DNA of 64,000 nucleotides, taken from the NCBI RefSeq assembly GCF_030272615.1, contig NC_081407.1:373014998-373078997 (forward strand). The letters are read 5' to 3'. Numbering within the stretch: the stretch's first letter is position 1; each line of letters opens with the position of its first letter. Origin of the DNA: Cryptomeria japonica (Eukaryota > Streptophyta > Pinopsida > Cupressales > Cupressaceae). The translations under genes and the position numbers were made by a program. The notes below the pieces were generated by a model. The model was not told where the DNA came from. It searched no databases and was given only the letters and a program-made list of their open reading frames with translations. Positions 22,959-35,129 of the stretch are shown one piece after another.

Positions 22959-24590
22959 ATACACCATGGGGAAAATAATTCCTATACCTTTCAAAAAGAT
23001 GGAGTTACCTATACAATTCAGTCCATATGGGATCAAGAAGAGAGAAGCTATAAAGCTTCAAGAAGAGAGAAGCTCTAAAGGTTCCAATATGCTACTAGTT
23101 GGTGAGAAGGAGTTCATAAACACTCTCAAAAAAGGCGAAGGAGTGGGGTTTGCACTTGTTGTGAAACCAAAAGAGGAAAAAAAGGACAAGAAGGTGTGTA
23201 TTCTTGTTGAAGTGCAGCAAATACTCAATCAGTTCAAGGAGATCATAAGTGATGGAACACCTACTACTCTTCCTCCTCAACATACCATAACTCATTAAAT
23301 TGACTTCATAACCAGAGCCTCATTGCCTAATAAAGCAACCTACAAAATGACACTGGAGAAGAATAAAGAAGAGGCTAAAAAAATCCAAGAACTCTTGGAA
23401 AATGGTCCAATAGGAAAAAGCATCAACCCATGTGCAGTTCCCATCATTTTAGCACCAAACAAGGGAGGTACTTGGAGACTTTGCATTGATTCAAGAGCGA
23501 TCAACCAGATTACAATTAGGTATAGGTTAACTATTCCAAGAATTGAAGATTTGATGGATTGTTTGGGGGGTTCTAATTATTTTACCAAGATAGACCTCAA
23601 GGGTGGCTACCACCAAATTAGAATCAAGGAGGGAGATGAGTGGAAGACAACATTCAAAACTACAGAAGGTCTTTATGAATGACTTGTTATGCCATTTGGA
23701 ATCACAAATGCTCCTAGCACATTCATGAGACTCATGAATGAAGTAATCAAGGATTACATTGGTAAATTTGTTATTGTTTATTTAGATGACATCTTTATTT
23801 TTAGTAAGTTTAAAGAAGAACATCTTAAGCATATTGAGATTGTATTGAAGCACTTGTGTGATGAGCAACTAACTATCAATTTGGAGAAATGTGAGTTCAT
23901 GAAACAGGATTTTGTATATCTTGGGTTTGTCATCTCAAGTGGTGATTTAAAGATGGATACCTCAAAGGTGGAAGCCATAATCAGTTGGCCTACACCTAAA
24001 ACAACAAGTGAAGTGAGTATTTTTCATGGTTTGGCACAATTTTACAAGAAGTTCATTAGGGGGTTTAGTGAGATATGTACACCTATGCTTGATACAATCA
24101 AAGGAGGTGTAAAGACTAAGTTTCAATGGAAAAACAAGGCACCAAAATGATTTGACCTCTTGAAGACAAAGGTGGCTAATCAACCTATCCTTGTTCTTCC
24201 AAGCTTTGACAAACTCTTCACCATAGAATGTGATGCAAGATATATAGCGTTGGAGAAATCCTCAGTCAAGACAATAGACTGGTTGCATTTTTTAGTGAAA
24301 AGATCAATGAAGCCAAGAAAAGGTATTCTTCCTATGATTTGGAGTTATATGCACTTGTTCAATCACTTAGGAAATGGAAGCATTATTTATTACCTAAATA
24401 ATTTGTGGTTTATACTGATAACCAGCTCTTAGTTTTCTCAACTCCCAAGAAAAGTTGAATCATATGCATATCAAATGGGTAGAGTATTTGCAATCCTATA
24501 CTTCTACCATTAAACATAAGAAAGGTCAATGCAATAAGGTTGCTGATGCATTAAGTAGAAGGTTGCTAACAGTTCAAGAAGTGCAGCTCT
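22945..24590 (+). pseudogene. Gypsy reverse transcriptase and RNase H
   Basis: Pol frame, opening near 22945 and reading with stops to about 24590. Reverse transcriptase blocks are AVPIILAPNKGGTWRLCIDS and AINQITIRYRLTIPRIEDL (23430-23545), TKIDLKGGYHQIRI (23586), MPFGITNAPSTF (23689), and the intact YLDD active site at 23779-23790. A single stop, TGA, occurs at about 23680. RNase H follows at 24160-24590 in damaged form: FTIECDARYIALE contains the first acidic site and ADALSRRLL (near 24543) the last. The middle of the RNase H is shifted in frame. The product would have reverse-transcribed the element RNA; the stops and the frameshift make that impossible now. Confidence 0.92.
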
Positions 24591-24601
24591 AGAGAAGTGG
24601 A

Positions 24602-25640
24602 GTGGATAGTTTCAAAGGGCTATATCAAGATGATGAAGATTTTGATGCCATCTACAAGGTTTGTCAAGAGTTTAGGAATCACTTTCATGGTGAATATGCA
24701 TATTTTACTTTGAAAGATGGTCTTTTATTTAAAGGAGAACAAATTTGTGTGCCAAGAGGGTCCATGAGAGAGAAATTGATGCAAGATAATCAAAATGGTT
24801 GTAAAATTGGTCATTTTGGGTTGAATAAGACTTAGGAAATTGTTCGAAGATTCTACTATTGGCCAAAGATGCAAAGAGATATCAGAAAATATGTTGAAAA
24901 ATGTGTTGTTTGTCAAAGGGAACCTCTTCTAATGCTGGACTCTATCAGCCATTACCTATTCCAAACTGACCATGGGAGTGTGTAAGTATGGATTTTATTG
25001 TTGGTTTACCCAAAACCAAATCTGGATATGATAGCATCTATGTTGTGGTAGATTGATATAGTAAAATGACCCATTTCATTCCATGTAAGATGACTCATGA
25101 TGCTAGTCATATTGCTTATTTGTTTTTCAAGGAATTCATTAGAATTAATGGCTTACCAATCAACATAGTGTTAGATAGAGATACAAAATTCATTGGTCAA
25201 TTTTGGAAAACTTTATGGCAAAGATTGGGTACCAACTTGTCTTTTAGTTGAGCCTACCATTTCCAAATGGATGGCAAAAAAGAGGTGGTAAATAAGAAAC
25301 TTGGGAACCTTCTCAAATGTTTATCAAAGGAGTATGGACAAGCTTGGGATCAAATCATCCATCAAGTTAAATTTGCTTACAATGATAGTGTGAATAGATC
25401 AACAGGTAAGAGTTCTTTTGAAGTAGTTTATGGGCTTCACCCAAGAGGTGTGTTGGAGCTTCGAGACATTGGAAATATAGAAAAAAAGAGAGTACATGTT
25501 GTTGACATGGTTCGGTCCATGAAGGAGATTCATGAGCAAGTTAGGTAGGCTTTACAAGACAACTCTCAAAGAATCAAGGACAAAGTGGACGAAAGGAGGA
25601 GGGATGCACAATTTGCTGTTAGTGACTTCGTAATGGTTAA
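24602..25640 (+). pseudogene. Gypsy integrase
   Basis: Integrase in three open pieces. The zinc-binding N-terminus is in 24602-24925 (GHFGLNKT, FYYWPKMQRDIRKYV, CVVCQ), with a stop at 24834 and a frame change near 24925. The catalytic core holds SMDFIVGLP near 24986, [13 protein letters not shown] near 25170, and KKEVVNKKLGNLLK near 25275, giving the D, D and E positions. TGA and TAG codons interrupt at about 25053 and 25249. The 25267-25545 piece reads on through AYNDSVNRSTGKSSFEVVYG. The enzyme would have inserted the cDNA. It is inactive. Confidence 0.9.
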
Positions 25641-26078
25641 CTTGAGAAAAAAAAAGGCTTCAAAAATGTGTCCCTAGAAAACTTCAAATGAGGAGGATTG
25701 GACCTTGTAAGGTCTTGGCTAAGTACGGGCAAAATGCCTACAAAATTGATCTACCTGGGGACATAGCTTTGTCTCCTATTTTAATGTTGCAGACTTGGTG
25801 TAGTACAAAGGCATACTTATAAAGGAATGTAGTATAGTTTCAGAGGTCTCTCAATCACTTTCAGACCTTCCTTTGCCACCTAAACCTAGGTTCCAAGCCG
25901 AGAAGGTGTTGGATTCAAGAATCCTCAAGAAGACTAGGCATACCGCCTATATCGAGAATTTAGTTAAGTGGCAGCATCTTCTATAATTTGAGGCCACTTA
26001 GGTACCTGAAGAAAACTTTTCGAATCTTGGAATTTCCCTCTCTTTTCTTCCTAAAGGAGTCACTTTACTTATTTCTCA
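25641..26078 (+). pseudogene. Gypsy C-terminal domain with chromodomain-like end
   Basis: A decayed frame reads KMCPRKL-type residues, RRIGPCKVLAKYGQNAYKI near 25690, then at 25925-26025 HTAYIENLVKWQHLL and VPEENFSNLG. This is the pattern of a chromodomain (Y-x-VKW-x6-TW-VPEENF) that chromoviruses use to bind modified histones and steer integration. Two stops lie inside it. Confidence 0.75.
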
Positions 26079-26089
26079 TTGGGGGAGTA
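26079..26089 (+). other. Gypsy polypurine tract
   Basis: TTGGGGGAGTA immediately before the LTR start TGGTGCAG at 26090. Confidence 0.8.
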
Positions 26090-27684
26090 TGGTGCAGCAG
26101 CACCTAGATTTCTTGATAAATTTTCACAATTTTGGAATGGATGATCCTCAATAGGATCAATGAATGAATAATGGACTATTTTTAGGTCCACAAGTGTGAT
26201 TTAGGGTTATTTAAAGTGTGTTTGTCTCTAGTGTTAGCTTGTTTCCTTAGTTTTGGCCAATGTTCCTTTGTAAGCCAAAAATGACATCATTTTGCAAACT
26301 AGGGTAAAACTCCTTGTAAGGCCTCATATGGATTTTTGACATGTTGGTTTGATGTTAGGGAACCATCTTAGGGGGTTTATAATGTGTGGACATGTTTAAG
26401 TTTCAAAAATTCATGGTGGAGCAAAAGTTGTCATTGTTGCTTGACAACTTTTTGTAACGTTTGGAGCAACTTTTCAAAAATGATTAAATCGGTGGTTAAG
26501 GAGCCGATGGGTGGTTGGTTATGAGTAATTAGGAATATATAATGTTTTTGAAATTATTGTAAAAGGGTTGGAAGATCCAAAGAGAAAATTTTGAATAATA
26601 TTTGAAGGCAATTTCTAGATTTTGCATAAAAAATTGTAATTTGTTTATAGCAGTCTGTACCAGATGGATTGATCTTGGTACTATTATTTCTTGGTGGTTT
26701 AGCATTCATTGTTGTGGTGATTTGGAAGTGATTATACTCCTTCTTTGTGTAGGTTTAGTGCTTTGTTTGAAATCTTTCTTGAATTGCACTGCTCTCGGCC
26801 AGAGCAAAGGGATTAAGACCCTAGAAATGGCTCCAACTTGAAATCCCATTGTGTTTTCTCAATGGAATTTGGGATTAAAGTCATCGAGCCTGTGTACAAT
26901 GTAAAAATTCTTTTTAGTGTCATCAAAGTTGCATTGGACCAGTTCATTATCATGCCCTAGGCGAGCTCTGCCATAGCCTTGCTAGGGAACATGACAACAT
27001 TTTGCACTTTTGCTTGTAAGAATGATCAAATGTGTTTGTGCCAAGTGATTGGTATGGGAGATGAGTTCCTAAAAGAGTCTTAGTAGGAGTATGGAGGTGT
27101 GGCAGGGTGTGGGAATCAAATAACTCTATTAGAGAAGGCTCTTAACCCTTAAACCCTTAAAAAGAGCCATTTTGGGGTCCGTAATTGTACGGGTGTATCA
27201 GACAATCTAACGTCCTTAATCTCAAAGAATGTCCAAAAGGGAATTCAGATAAATAGATCTCTTAGGAGGTCCTTCGGTATATTTTTGAGTAATTGGGAAA
27301 AAATTGTGAACGTAGGGCTGAAAGGGGCTCATAGGGCTACTAGGCCTAGAAAATAGGAACTTGTGAAAGCGATGGAGAAATGGAGTGAAAAAGTCACAAA
27401 ACCACATGATGGGAGTTGTTACACCATCTTAGCATCGTCCTAGTCCCCTACAAGTGAAGGTGAAATTTTTTGACAACTTCATGGTTGTACTTACACCACT
27501 GAGTACTAGCCATGATCTTGAGTGATTTGAGTAAACTAGTTGATAGATAGATTCCCAAAAGAGTTTAGATGTTGGGATTGATTCAAGAGGAGAGAAGGGT
27601 GTAAACAATAATTGAAGCCCAATATGACACCTTTTACCAACCTACTAATCAAATTGCAACTCTTTTGTGAGATCCTCCCTATCA
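26090..27684 (+). repeat. Gypsy 3' LTR
   Basis: Starts TGGTGCAG and ends CCTATCA, 1,595 bp, followed by CTCAT (27685-27689). An open frame of 79 codons (26602-26838) is also present in the 5' LTR (20322-20558); no domain is recognised in it. Confidence 0.92.
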
Positions 27685-27689
27685 CTCAT

Positions 27690-29099
27690 AAACTCTGATT
27701 CGACTTCTATGCAGCTTACCCACCTTGACATTAGCACTCTAGACAATTCTTTGTAATCTCTTGTTATAACATCTATATGATTTTAGTTCATTAGAATAAC
27801 CAAGAAATATTCCTTCATCACATCTAGGATCAAATTTTCCAATGATACCATCTCTCCTAATATAACATTTACTACCAAAAATTCTAAAGTACTTAACTGT
27901 AGGTGTATTTCCAAACCATAATTCATAAGGTGACTTACCAGTTTCTCCTTTGATATGTACTGTTGAATGTATAGATTGTTGTGCTCACTGCTTCTCTCCA
28001 ATAGATATGAGGTATATTAGCTTCCATCATCATTGTTCTAGCAACATCCAAGATAGTTCTATTTTTCCTTTCCACAACTCCATTCTGCTTAGGTGTCCAG
28101 GGACCATAAAATTGTCTCCTTATGCCATGCCTCTCACAAAAGTTATTAAACTCACCGGATGTGAATTCTCCACCATGATCTGACCTTAAACATTTAATCT
28201 TAAATCCTTTCTTTGTCTCAACTTTATCTTTAAAGATTTTAAACTTTTCAAAAGCCTTAGATTTCTCCCTTAGAAAAGTAACCCACATCATTCTAGAATA
28301 ATCATCAATGATTAACATGAAATATCTATCACCTTGAAAATGTTTAACTCTAGCAAGGCCACACAAATCAGTATGAATAAGATCAAGAACATCACTAGAT
28401 TTATCTTGTGTACTCTTAAAAGAGGTTCTGACTTTTTTCCCATTTGACATTCTTTACATACCGGATTATAGGGCTTCACAATACTATGTATATCTCTAAC
28501 TCTCTTAATTGAAATGGTCTTTACAATCCAATCAAAATTCACATGACAAAGCCTTTTATGCCATAGCCAACTTTCATCAATTTGTGCAATCAAACATGTC
28601 TTCTCACCAAAATTCAAATCAAATATATTACCATTTGTATGAGTACCGGTTGCAATCTCCAAAGCAGATCTATTAATGATTTTACATTTTCCATCATTGA
28701 ACTGTAATTGAAATCCCTTATCCATTAATTTTGCTACACTCAAAATATTATGCCTCAAACCTTCAACATAATAAAAATTATCAGTATTGTGCTTACCATC
28801 CAATGATATAGTTCCTTTTCCTCTGATCATACATGTTTGTCATCTCCAAATCTGACTAGACTGCCATCAAAATCTTGCAAAGATAGAAACTTCCTTTTAT
28901 CTCTAGGCATATGATGTGAACATCCAATGTCAATTACCCATTCATCCTTATCTTCAGTTTTAGTAGAAAGTGCCTTCTCTTCAGGTACATTCTCTTCTAG
29001 TGTCAGAACATCTTCCTTGATAGCCAAGAACACCCATTCCTTCCAATTTCCAGAACCACTAGCAAATTCTTGTGTCAATTCATCATTAGAATCAATCAC
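27690..29099 (-). pseudogene. Copia-1 protease and integrase
   Basis: Minus-strand frames. 28827-29099 contains the protease motif VIDIGCSHHM (normally D-S-G) near 28925-28955. 28450-28830 holds the gag-pre-integrase region with LWHKRLCHVNF and VCKECQMGKK, the zinc-binding H and C residues. 27935-28450 is the integrase core, with the three catalytic positions visible: IHTDLCG, SDHGGEFTS and NGVVERKNRT. The frame shifts near 28440, between GKKSE and GKKVRTSFKS. Below 27990 the sequence continues in another frame toward the Gypsy insertion. The integrase core itself is open for 171 codons. The polyprotein cannot be made whole. Confidence 0.92.
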
Positions 29100-29113
29100 A
29101 CCTTCCTAATCTA

Positions 29114-30101
29114 CTATGTAGCTTTATTTATCTCTATTTTTCTTGTACTTATACTTGTTGTGATATCCAGGGTTAGGCTTAAAAGATATTCCAGCTCTCT
29201 CTTCAAACTTGAATTTCTTTCAAGACATCTAGCTGAAAAATGACCTATCTTGTTACATGCAAAACATTTAAAATGTGCTTTTCCTTCATACGTACTTCCT
29301 AAGAGTCCTTTAGGTACTCTTCTAGAAAACAGGGCTTCAAGTTGCTCAAATTCATCATTTTCTCTCTTCATATCATCCAATTTCTTTGCATATAAAGCTT
29401 TCCAATCTTGCTTGCCGGTTGATGATGTAGATGCATGAAAAGCAGGTTTAGACTTCACAACTTTAGAAGGTCCAAATTACTCAAGCTCAAAAGAAGATAA
29501 TTTACCAACCAATGTATCTCTGTTGATAAAATTATTAGCCATTGTTCTCAATTCATTAATTTTAGTAGCCTTCATTTTGTAAGCCAGTCGTAAAGCTCTC
29601 AGAACTTTAGAAACTACTTCATCTTCACTTAGATTTCCACCACAGCATTTAATTCCCATAACAAAATCATTTACCCTTTCCATGAATGTAGTAATCCTTT
29701 CATCTTCTTCCATCTTCAAGTTTTCATATCTCACTAGGTAACCATCAAGTTTAACAATCTTCACAATAGGGTCACCTTCATTAAGAGTCTCCAACTTGTC
29801 CCATATAGCCTGTGTAGATGATTTATCAGTTAATCCCATTATTTGCTGATTAGAAAGTGCACAAAAGAGGGCTTATCTTTCTCTACAATCATTCTCAATC
29901 TCATTATCCAAGTTTTTTGGAGGCTAAATTATAAGGTGTAACACCATTCTCTGTGATTTACTAAATCTCCTTGCTAAGACATCTTATATGAGTCTCCATC
30001 TGAATCTTCCATACTGTGTAATTTGTTCCATCGAGCATAGGAATATCTCTTCAAAAGATAGCAACCGATGAACTAGATGAACTTGAACTGTTAGTTGCCA
30101 T
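29114..30101 (-). pseudogene. Copia-1 gag
   Basis: The minus-strand gag starts at ATG 30099-30101, followed by a serine run. The N-terminal part is broken by stops. 29477-29839 is an open 120-residue piece with the Copia gag pattern (IWDKLETLNEGD, YENLKMEEDERITTFMERV, DEVVSKVLRALR). 29114-29458 carries the CCHC zinc knuckle CFACNKIGHFSARC near 29222-29263. Gag forms the particle and binds element RNA. Stops between the pieces inactivate it. Confidence 0.88.
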
Positions 30102-30144
30102 AGGATCTTCCTCAAGCGATTAAGCTTCTGCAGAGAGGACCAGA

Positions 30145-30156
30145 GATCTGATACCA
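30145..30156 (-). other. Copia-1 primer-binding site
   Basis: Minus strand TGGTATCAGATC, two bases from the LTR edge at 30159. It matches the initiator tRNA-Met 3' end for the first ten bases. Confidence 0.85.
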
Positions 30157-30158
30157 AT

Positions 30159-31355
30159 TGTTAGACAATTCAAATAACTAGAAGACAACTAAGAGGGGGG
30201 GTGAATTAGTTGTCTCAAATTATCGGAATCTTAAGCAATCAAAACTTTAATACTAGAACCAAAAAGATCAATACCAGAATGCATAAATCAATTACCGAAA
30301 TAGTAGATAAACCAATTAAGCATAAACAACAATCAAAGAATAAATACCATCTACATGACACCAAGATTTGTATGTGGAAAACTCGGTAAAGGGAAAAACC
30401 ATGGTGGGAAGCCTACCCATAGTCAGATAATACTTGTGCAGTAAGTATGTGATTACAATTGAGAGGCTTCTCTTGCAGAAAGGCCGACAACCTAGAGCAC
30501 ACTTCTCATCACAAAAGGAGTCTCATTGACTACATAAATCCAAACTACAAGCTGGAAGAAAGAATGAACTGCAAAGATAGCATCTCCTATGCCTGAGTAT
30601 AGTTCCCGTTAAGCTCAATACCAAAAGACTAAAACCTCTTACATAAACCCAACTCGATCACCAATGATTGACCAAATCCCTTGTCTGAATGATTATTACA
30701 TTATTTGCTCATATACATCCTCACACATGATCTACAATGAGATCTTACATCATATATATACAAACCCTCGACCACAAACAATTAGGTCGGCCACCGGACA
30801 ATAAAATAATTACATAATTACAAAACATGTTGGCCTAAGACCAAACAAATAATATCCAACCCATAAGACATCCTAGAAATACATTGATAAGTCCACTCCA
30901 CATGTTACATTAAGCTGATCCATAACCTAGATAATACTGGGACCCATTATAGGTCCACACACACTAAAGAAATGATCCCAATCAACCAAGTCTCAAACAT
31001 GATCACCATCAGCATACTAAATCTCCACTAGAAGCCGCACTAACACCACTTATGAATATCATCAAAGATCTTCAAAAAAGATCTTCTGGTGAAACCCTCG
31101 TTGGAACAACAAACCAAGCTTGCTAGCAAACAGGATAGCATCCGATCACTAGATCAAAACCAACTGACTGGACATGAATTTGAGTAGAATGAATAAGCCA
31201 ATTCGATAACCCAAACATACATACCGGATCATGTCGATCTAATCCAACCAGAAACCAAACAACCTATAGGGACCAGAAGGATATTGGTAAAGAAGCCAAA
31301 ACAACTAGCGTTGACATCAATGCAACACATAATCAATTCCTCCAAATGGCCAACA
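30159..31355 (-). repeat. Copia-1 5' LTR
   Basis: On the plus strand it reads TGTTAGACAA ... GGCCAACA, 1,197 bp, followed by ATAAG (31356-31360). It is uninterrupted, so it shows what the split 3' LTR looked like. Confidence 0.93.
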
Positions 31356-31433
31356 ATAAGATGCTCATTTAAACAAGTAGTTTTGTCATAAAATATCATA
31401 GCTATCTACTCTAAGCATCATTTATAAAATAAG
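31356..31433. repeat. Repeat family A resumes after Copia-1
   Basis: 31356-31390 (ataagatgctcattt and on) matches 53796-53830 in the second family A copy. 31388-31433 repeats the 46 bp found just before Copia-1 (8790-8835), so copy 1 also has a short local duplication. Confidence 0.8.
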
Positions 31434-32750
31434 ATTGCATGTACTTCTTTTTAAAGCTCAATTTTGAATCCTCATAGCTATGCTCTAGCATTGCCCATAT
31501 AGTGCAAGGAGATGATCTTTTATCCTCTCAAATTGATCTCAATCTAGGTCTTCATTTTCTATCAAGTAGGATACCCAAAATTCCAAAAAGGAGAAGAAAT
31601 TATAGATAAAATCTAGATCATTTGAGGACTACAATCAAACCAACTGATAAGAAACATAAAATATTCACAATTCTTTAATTTCAAAATTAGTCTTATTTAT
31701 TTTACTAATTAGGTCACCATTATTTTCCTAAATAATATAACACAACATTTCGATTTCTTAATTAGTTTAGAATTTACATCCTTAAAATTACATTTGAATT
31801 TGTTAGCCCTATTTTTAACTTGCAAAATTTTAAACGTTCATGTCAAAATCCTCATAGTGATAAGCTCCTCACTAAAAGTATCTTCCATCATCTACAAGCT
31901 CTTGGGGTTTTAGCTATGAAATGCAAAGGCACGAACTAGGCATGTGAGTAGTATAACAAGTATTTCTCAAGGAATGTCATGATTGCATGATATACCATAA
32001 TGGTAAAGCTCTCAAAAATGACAAACGTGTTCATAAACATATCATTTAATTAAGATTATTGTTAGATATTCTCATCGATATATCATGCATAGGCATTTTT
32101 AAGGAGTCTCTCAAACTTATAACAATAAGTACCAAATGAAGCGGTTATTGAAACTTGATTTGTCACTTTGCATAATTACCTAGGCTGTCCAAGTTTCCAA
32201 TGAAATAAAGAAGTTAAATTGTTGAAGATAGAGGTTTTCATAAAATTGCATATCAAAATGATATTTATGGCTTAATTTGAAAGAGATTGATTCACTCCAC
32301 TTAGTTCTTCACTCATCGGTTGTTGTAGTTTTCAAAGATTCCGATGACATAAAGTAGCCACCATCATTCACAAATTATCAACTCTATCGACAACTTACGA
32401 CATTTTTGCAAATCACCGAAAGCAATGCCCTCATCATAATGATTTGATTTGAGTTGGCTCACATAAGTAAAATACCGATGCATATATTCATCTCATCAAT
32501 GAAAAAAATATTGGTAAGTTTGTATTTTGAAAGAAAAGTGTGAAAGAAGAGTTAGTTATTATAACTAAATCAAAGATAGCATTATGAATCATTCTTTAGC
32601 AAGAACTGGAGTTTCAGGATAGAATATCAAGATTCAATTAAGGTTCATAGGCTTGTATGAAAGATGTGGAACTCAAAAACATAAATGTGCACAAAGAGTA
32701 ATGGTGTGTGAGCCACTCAAATCGAATACCTGACATATTGTCTCATGAGA
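31434..32750. other. Non-coding stretch, nothing recognised
   Basis: AT-rich sequence without a long open frame, LTR pair or poly(A) tail that I can support. Confidence 0.5.
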
Positions 32751-32754
32751 TGCA

Positions 32755-33590
32755 ATAGTTGCAGACTGTACAAAATGGAGATGTTGAAAAAGCTTTCAAA
32801 ACTTTCAAACAAATGCAATTTGGAGGAGTAATGCCATGTTTCCCAACCATTTCCCAGGGATCTTCACGTCTTTCCAACAATGTATGGTCATGCACTAAAG
32901 CACCTTCAAAGGAAAATTTTTGTCAGATATTATAATTGGAAAATCCTAGTAGACATGCATGAAAAATGTGGAAGCATAGCTGAGGCATGTGAAATATTCG
33001 ACATGATGTATCAAAGAAATGCGGTCTCATCACAACATATACAAAGAATGAATTTGTTGAAAAGGCTTTAGAAAATTTCAAGCAAATACAATAAGTTGAG
33101 TTAGAGGTGTGACGGTTGTGTGGACATGCTTTCTTGGTCCTGAAGTAGATGTCTTTCATTGTTAGACATGCATGCAAAGTGGGATAGAATGTGGAGGGCA
33201 AGTGATGGTGGTGCGATGTTAAAGGTGAAAATGCGATGTTGACACATGAGTAACATGAAAAATCATTGCCAATGTATATGAACTATTCAAAAATATACAT
33301 TAAAGAAATGTCTAGGAATGAAATGATATAGTTGCAAGCATGTCAAATTTTGACAACACACCTCAAGGAGATGGCATCTTAAAGAATATGATGATTGCAC
33401 AGACATGAAGGTGTATGAACACTTTAACAGAATGCCCAAAAGAAATGTGGTCTCATGATGTAAATGCAAATATGGCTGTATAGATGAGGTACCTGAAAGC
33501 ATCTTCAAACACATGTTAACTATTCGACAAAGTGCTTCAAAGAGATGTCATCTCAAGGAATGAGGTGAAATGATTGCAAGATATGCACAC
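32755..33590 (+). pseudogene. PPR protein pseudogene fragment 1
   Basis: Pieces of a plant pentatricopeptide-repeat protein in shifting plus-strand frames. Near 32762 the frame reads QNGDVEKAFKTFKQMQFGGV. At 32943-33010 it reads LVDMHEKCGSIAEACEIFD, then MYQRNAVS. Near 33045 it reads NEFVEKALENFKQIQ. Near 33430 RMPKRNVVS and near 33530 FDKVLQRDVIS follow. These are the phrases of PLS-type PPR repeats (YAKCGSI..A...FD.MP.RDVVSWN). Stops and frameshifts come every 20-60 codons, so it is dead. PPR proteins bind organelle RNA, often for editing. No start or C-terminal E/DYW domain is seen. It is not clear whether it arose from a retrocopy or a duplicated gene. Confidence 0.85.
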
Positions 33591-33599
33591 AAATGAACT

Positions 33600-34900
33600 C
33601 TTGAAATGTAAGGTGGATGTAATTGGCAGTTTTATAGCCAACTTCCATGATATTTACCAGTGTTCCTCTCATGTCGAGATGGGAGCTTTAATAGTAGTTC
33701 ATGAGAAAAATATGAAAGCGCAAGGTAACAAAATACATTGTGGTTGAAATAGCTTTAGGAACAGTTTGTGGTGGCTGTATGGGCTTGCTTTCTTGACTTC
33801 AAAAAATCACATATTGATGGAGCTTAGAAATAAGGAAGATACATTTCTACTTCAACAAATCCAATGCCATATTCTCTTTATGATGTTATGTGTTTCAAAT
33901 TATCTTTTTGTAAAAGTGACTTATGTCACTCAGGTAACCACAAGTTAGAATTCGGGTTTAGCTTTTGTAAAAGTTAGTTATCCTAACTTGTTTCCAAAAG
34001 GTAGTTATTAGAAGTTGTCACTTGGGTAGTTGTTCTAAGTTGGTACTTAGGTAGTTATCCTAAGCGGTTGACTTAGATAGTTATCCTAAGTGGTTAGACT
34101 AAGTAGTTGCGGGGTAGTTATTTTAAGTGCCAAAGTTGGGTAGTTACTCTAAGTAACTATTTTTCTAAAAATCAAGTTAGTTGTTTCAAGTTGGTGCACT
34201 TAAAGAGTTAGTTATTCTAAGTAGTTATAAAAGTGATTATGGTAGTTACCTTAAGTGGTTACTAGCCTCACTTATATATACTTCTTTGTAATTCAATTAG
34301 GGAGAGACTCTTACAGAAGGGGAGATGATGGAGAACTTTTAGATTTTACATTTTGAACTTGTATACTTTCAAAAGAATAATCAAGAATGCATTTAATTTG
34401 TGTGTCTTGAATGTACTTCTCAATTATTGTTATCAATTTCTCGTATGTTAAATTGATAATTCGTTTATGTACTTGTGCAGTCTATTGATCTATAGTTCAA
34501 ATGATATATATATATATATATAATGAAGCATAGTCATACCTTGGTATCTTGTTTTGAATGTAATAAGATAACCTGTTTCCTTGTAGGTTGAGATTTGTTA
34601 TCCTTCTTTTGTCTTTACATATCAAACATATTTTCTGCTCAAACACCCTTGTAATAGTTATCAATCGTGGAATCTCAGTGTGTATTCATATGTCTTCCAT
34701 TGGGGTTTCTATTATCTACTTTCATTAATTTTGTGTTTTCCTTCCTCTATGTACTTTCAAGTTAAAAGTACACAAAAATCCAAAAAAATCCCCCCATCAC
34801 ACGAGGGAGCTGCACCTCTCAAACGCAGAGGAAGATTGTGGCCTCACCACAATCTCTCCAACTATTGGGACAGTTGTCACTGCTCTTCGAGCGAACAAGG
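33600..34900. other. Decayed region with taagt(g)gttagttat repeats
   Basis: Between 33945 and 34260 the words tagttatcctaagtggtt and gtagttattctaag recur about ten times at irregular spacing. After them come a TATA-like tract (ttatatatac near 34272) and a purine-rich patch. This looks like part of an LTR or promoter of a decayed retroelement, but no partner repeat is in the window. Confidence 0.4.
34504..34521. repeat. TA microsatellite
   Basis: Nine uninterrupted TA or AT dinucleotides. Confidence 0.9.
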
Positions 34901-35129
34901 TCAAGTTTGAAGGAGAATTCATAGTGACAAATTTGTTTACCAATAGAATTACTTTTTTCATATTATAAATTTAGAAGATTATTTCAAATATTTTATGAAA
35001 ATAAACTATAAAACCAAAAAAATATGGCGTAAATTACATACAAAGTGCTAAAAAGATAATTAGTCAAAACTTAATAAATTCATAATTATAATTTATTTTG
35101 TTAAATAGATAGAATATTTCTTGGTTACA

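Larger units (their letters stand above)
19811..27684 (+). mobile_element. Gypsy chromovirus in Copia-1 pol, CTCAT duplication
   Basis: A 7,874-bp Ty3-Gypsy element with paired LTRs (19811-21397 and 26090-27684), CTCAT duplications (19806-19810 and 27685-27689), a primer-binding site for initiator tRNA-Met, and a polypurine tract at about 26079-26089. Internal order is gag, protease, reverse transcriptase, RNase H, integrase, then a chromodomain-like tail, the order of Gypsy and not Copia. The chromodomain suggests a chromovirus clade. Stops and a frameshift are present in each part, so it is inactive. It must be younger than the Copia-1 insertion it interrupts. Confidence 0.95.
8836..31355 (-). 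mobile_element. Copia-1, Sirevirus-like, minus strand, ATAAG duplication
   Basis: A Copia element runs on the minus strand, with ATAAG at 8831-8835 and 31356-31360. Its 5' LTR is 30159-31355. Its 3' LTR is split into 8836-8865 and 16500-17695 by a LINE. The primer-binding site is at 30145-30156 (minus TGGTATCAGATC). Gag starts near 30101; protease, integrase, reverse transcriptase and RNase H follow in Copia order toward lower coordinates. Pol is split at 19806-27689 by a Gypsy element. The region before the 3' LTR holds several purine-rich blocks (minus strand near 17695, 17801, 17850 and 17931), a pattern reported for Sireviruses. The paralogous empty site is present in the second family A copy near 53800. 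All frames are broken. LTRs differ at roughly one base in ten by eye. Confidence 0.93.

Noticed and set aside
34680..34910. Open frame after the TA microsatellite.
   Set aside because: Lies in decayed repeat text, switches character midway and shows no domain.
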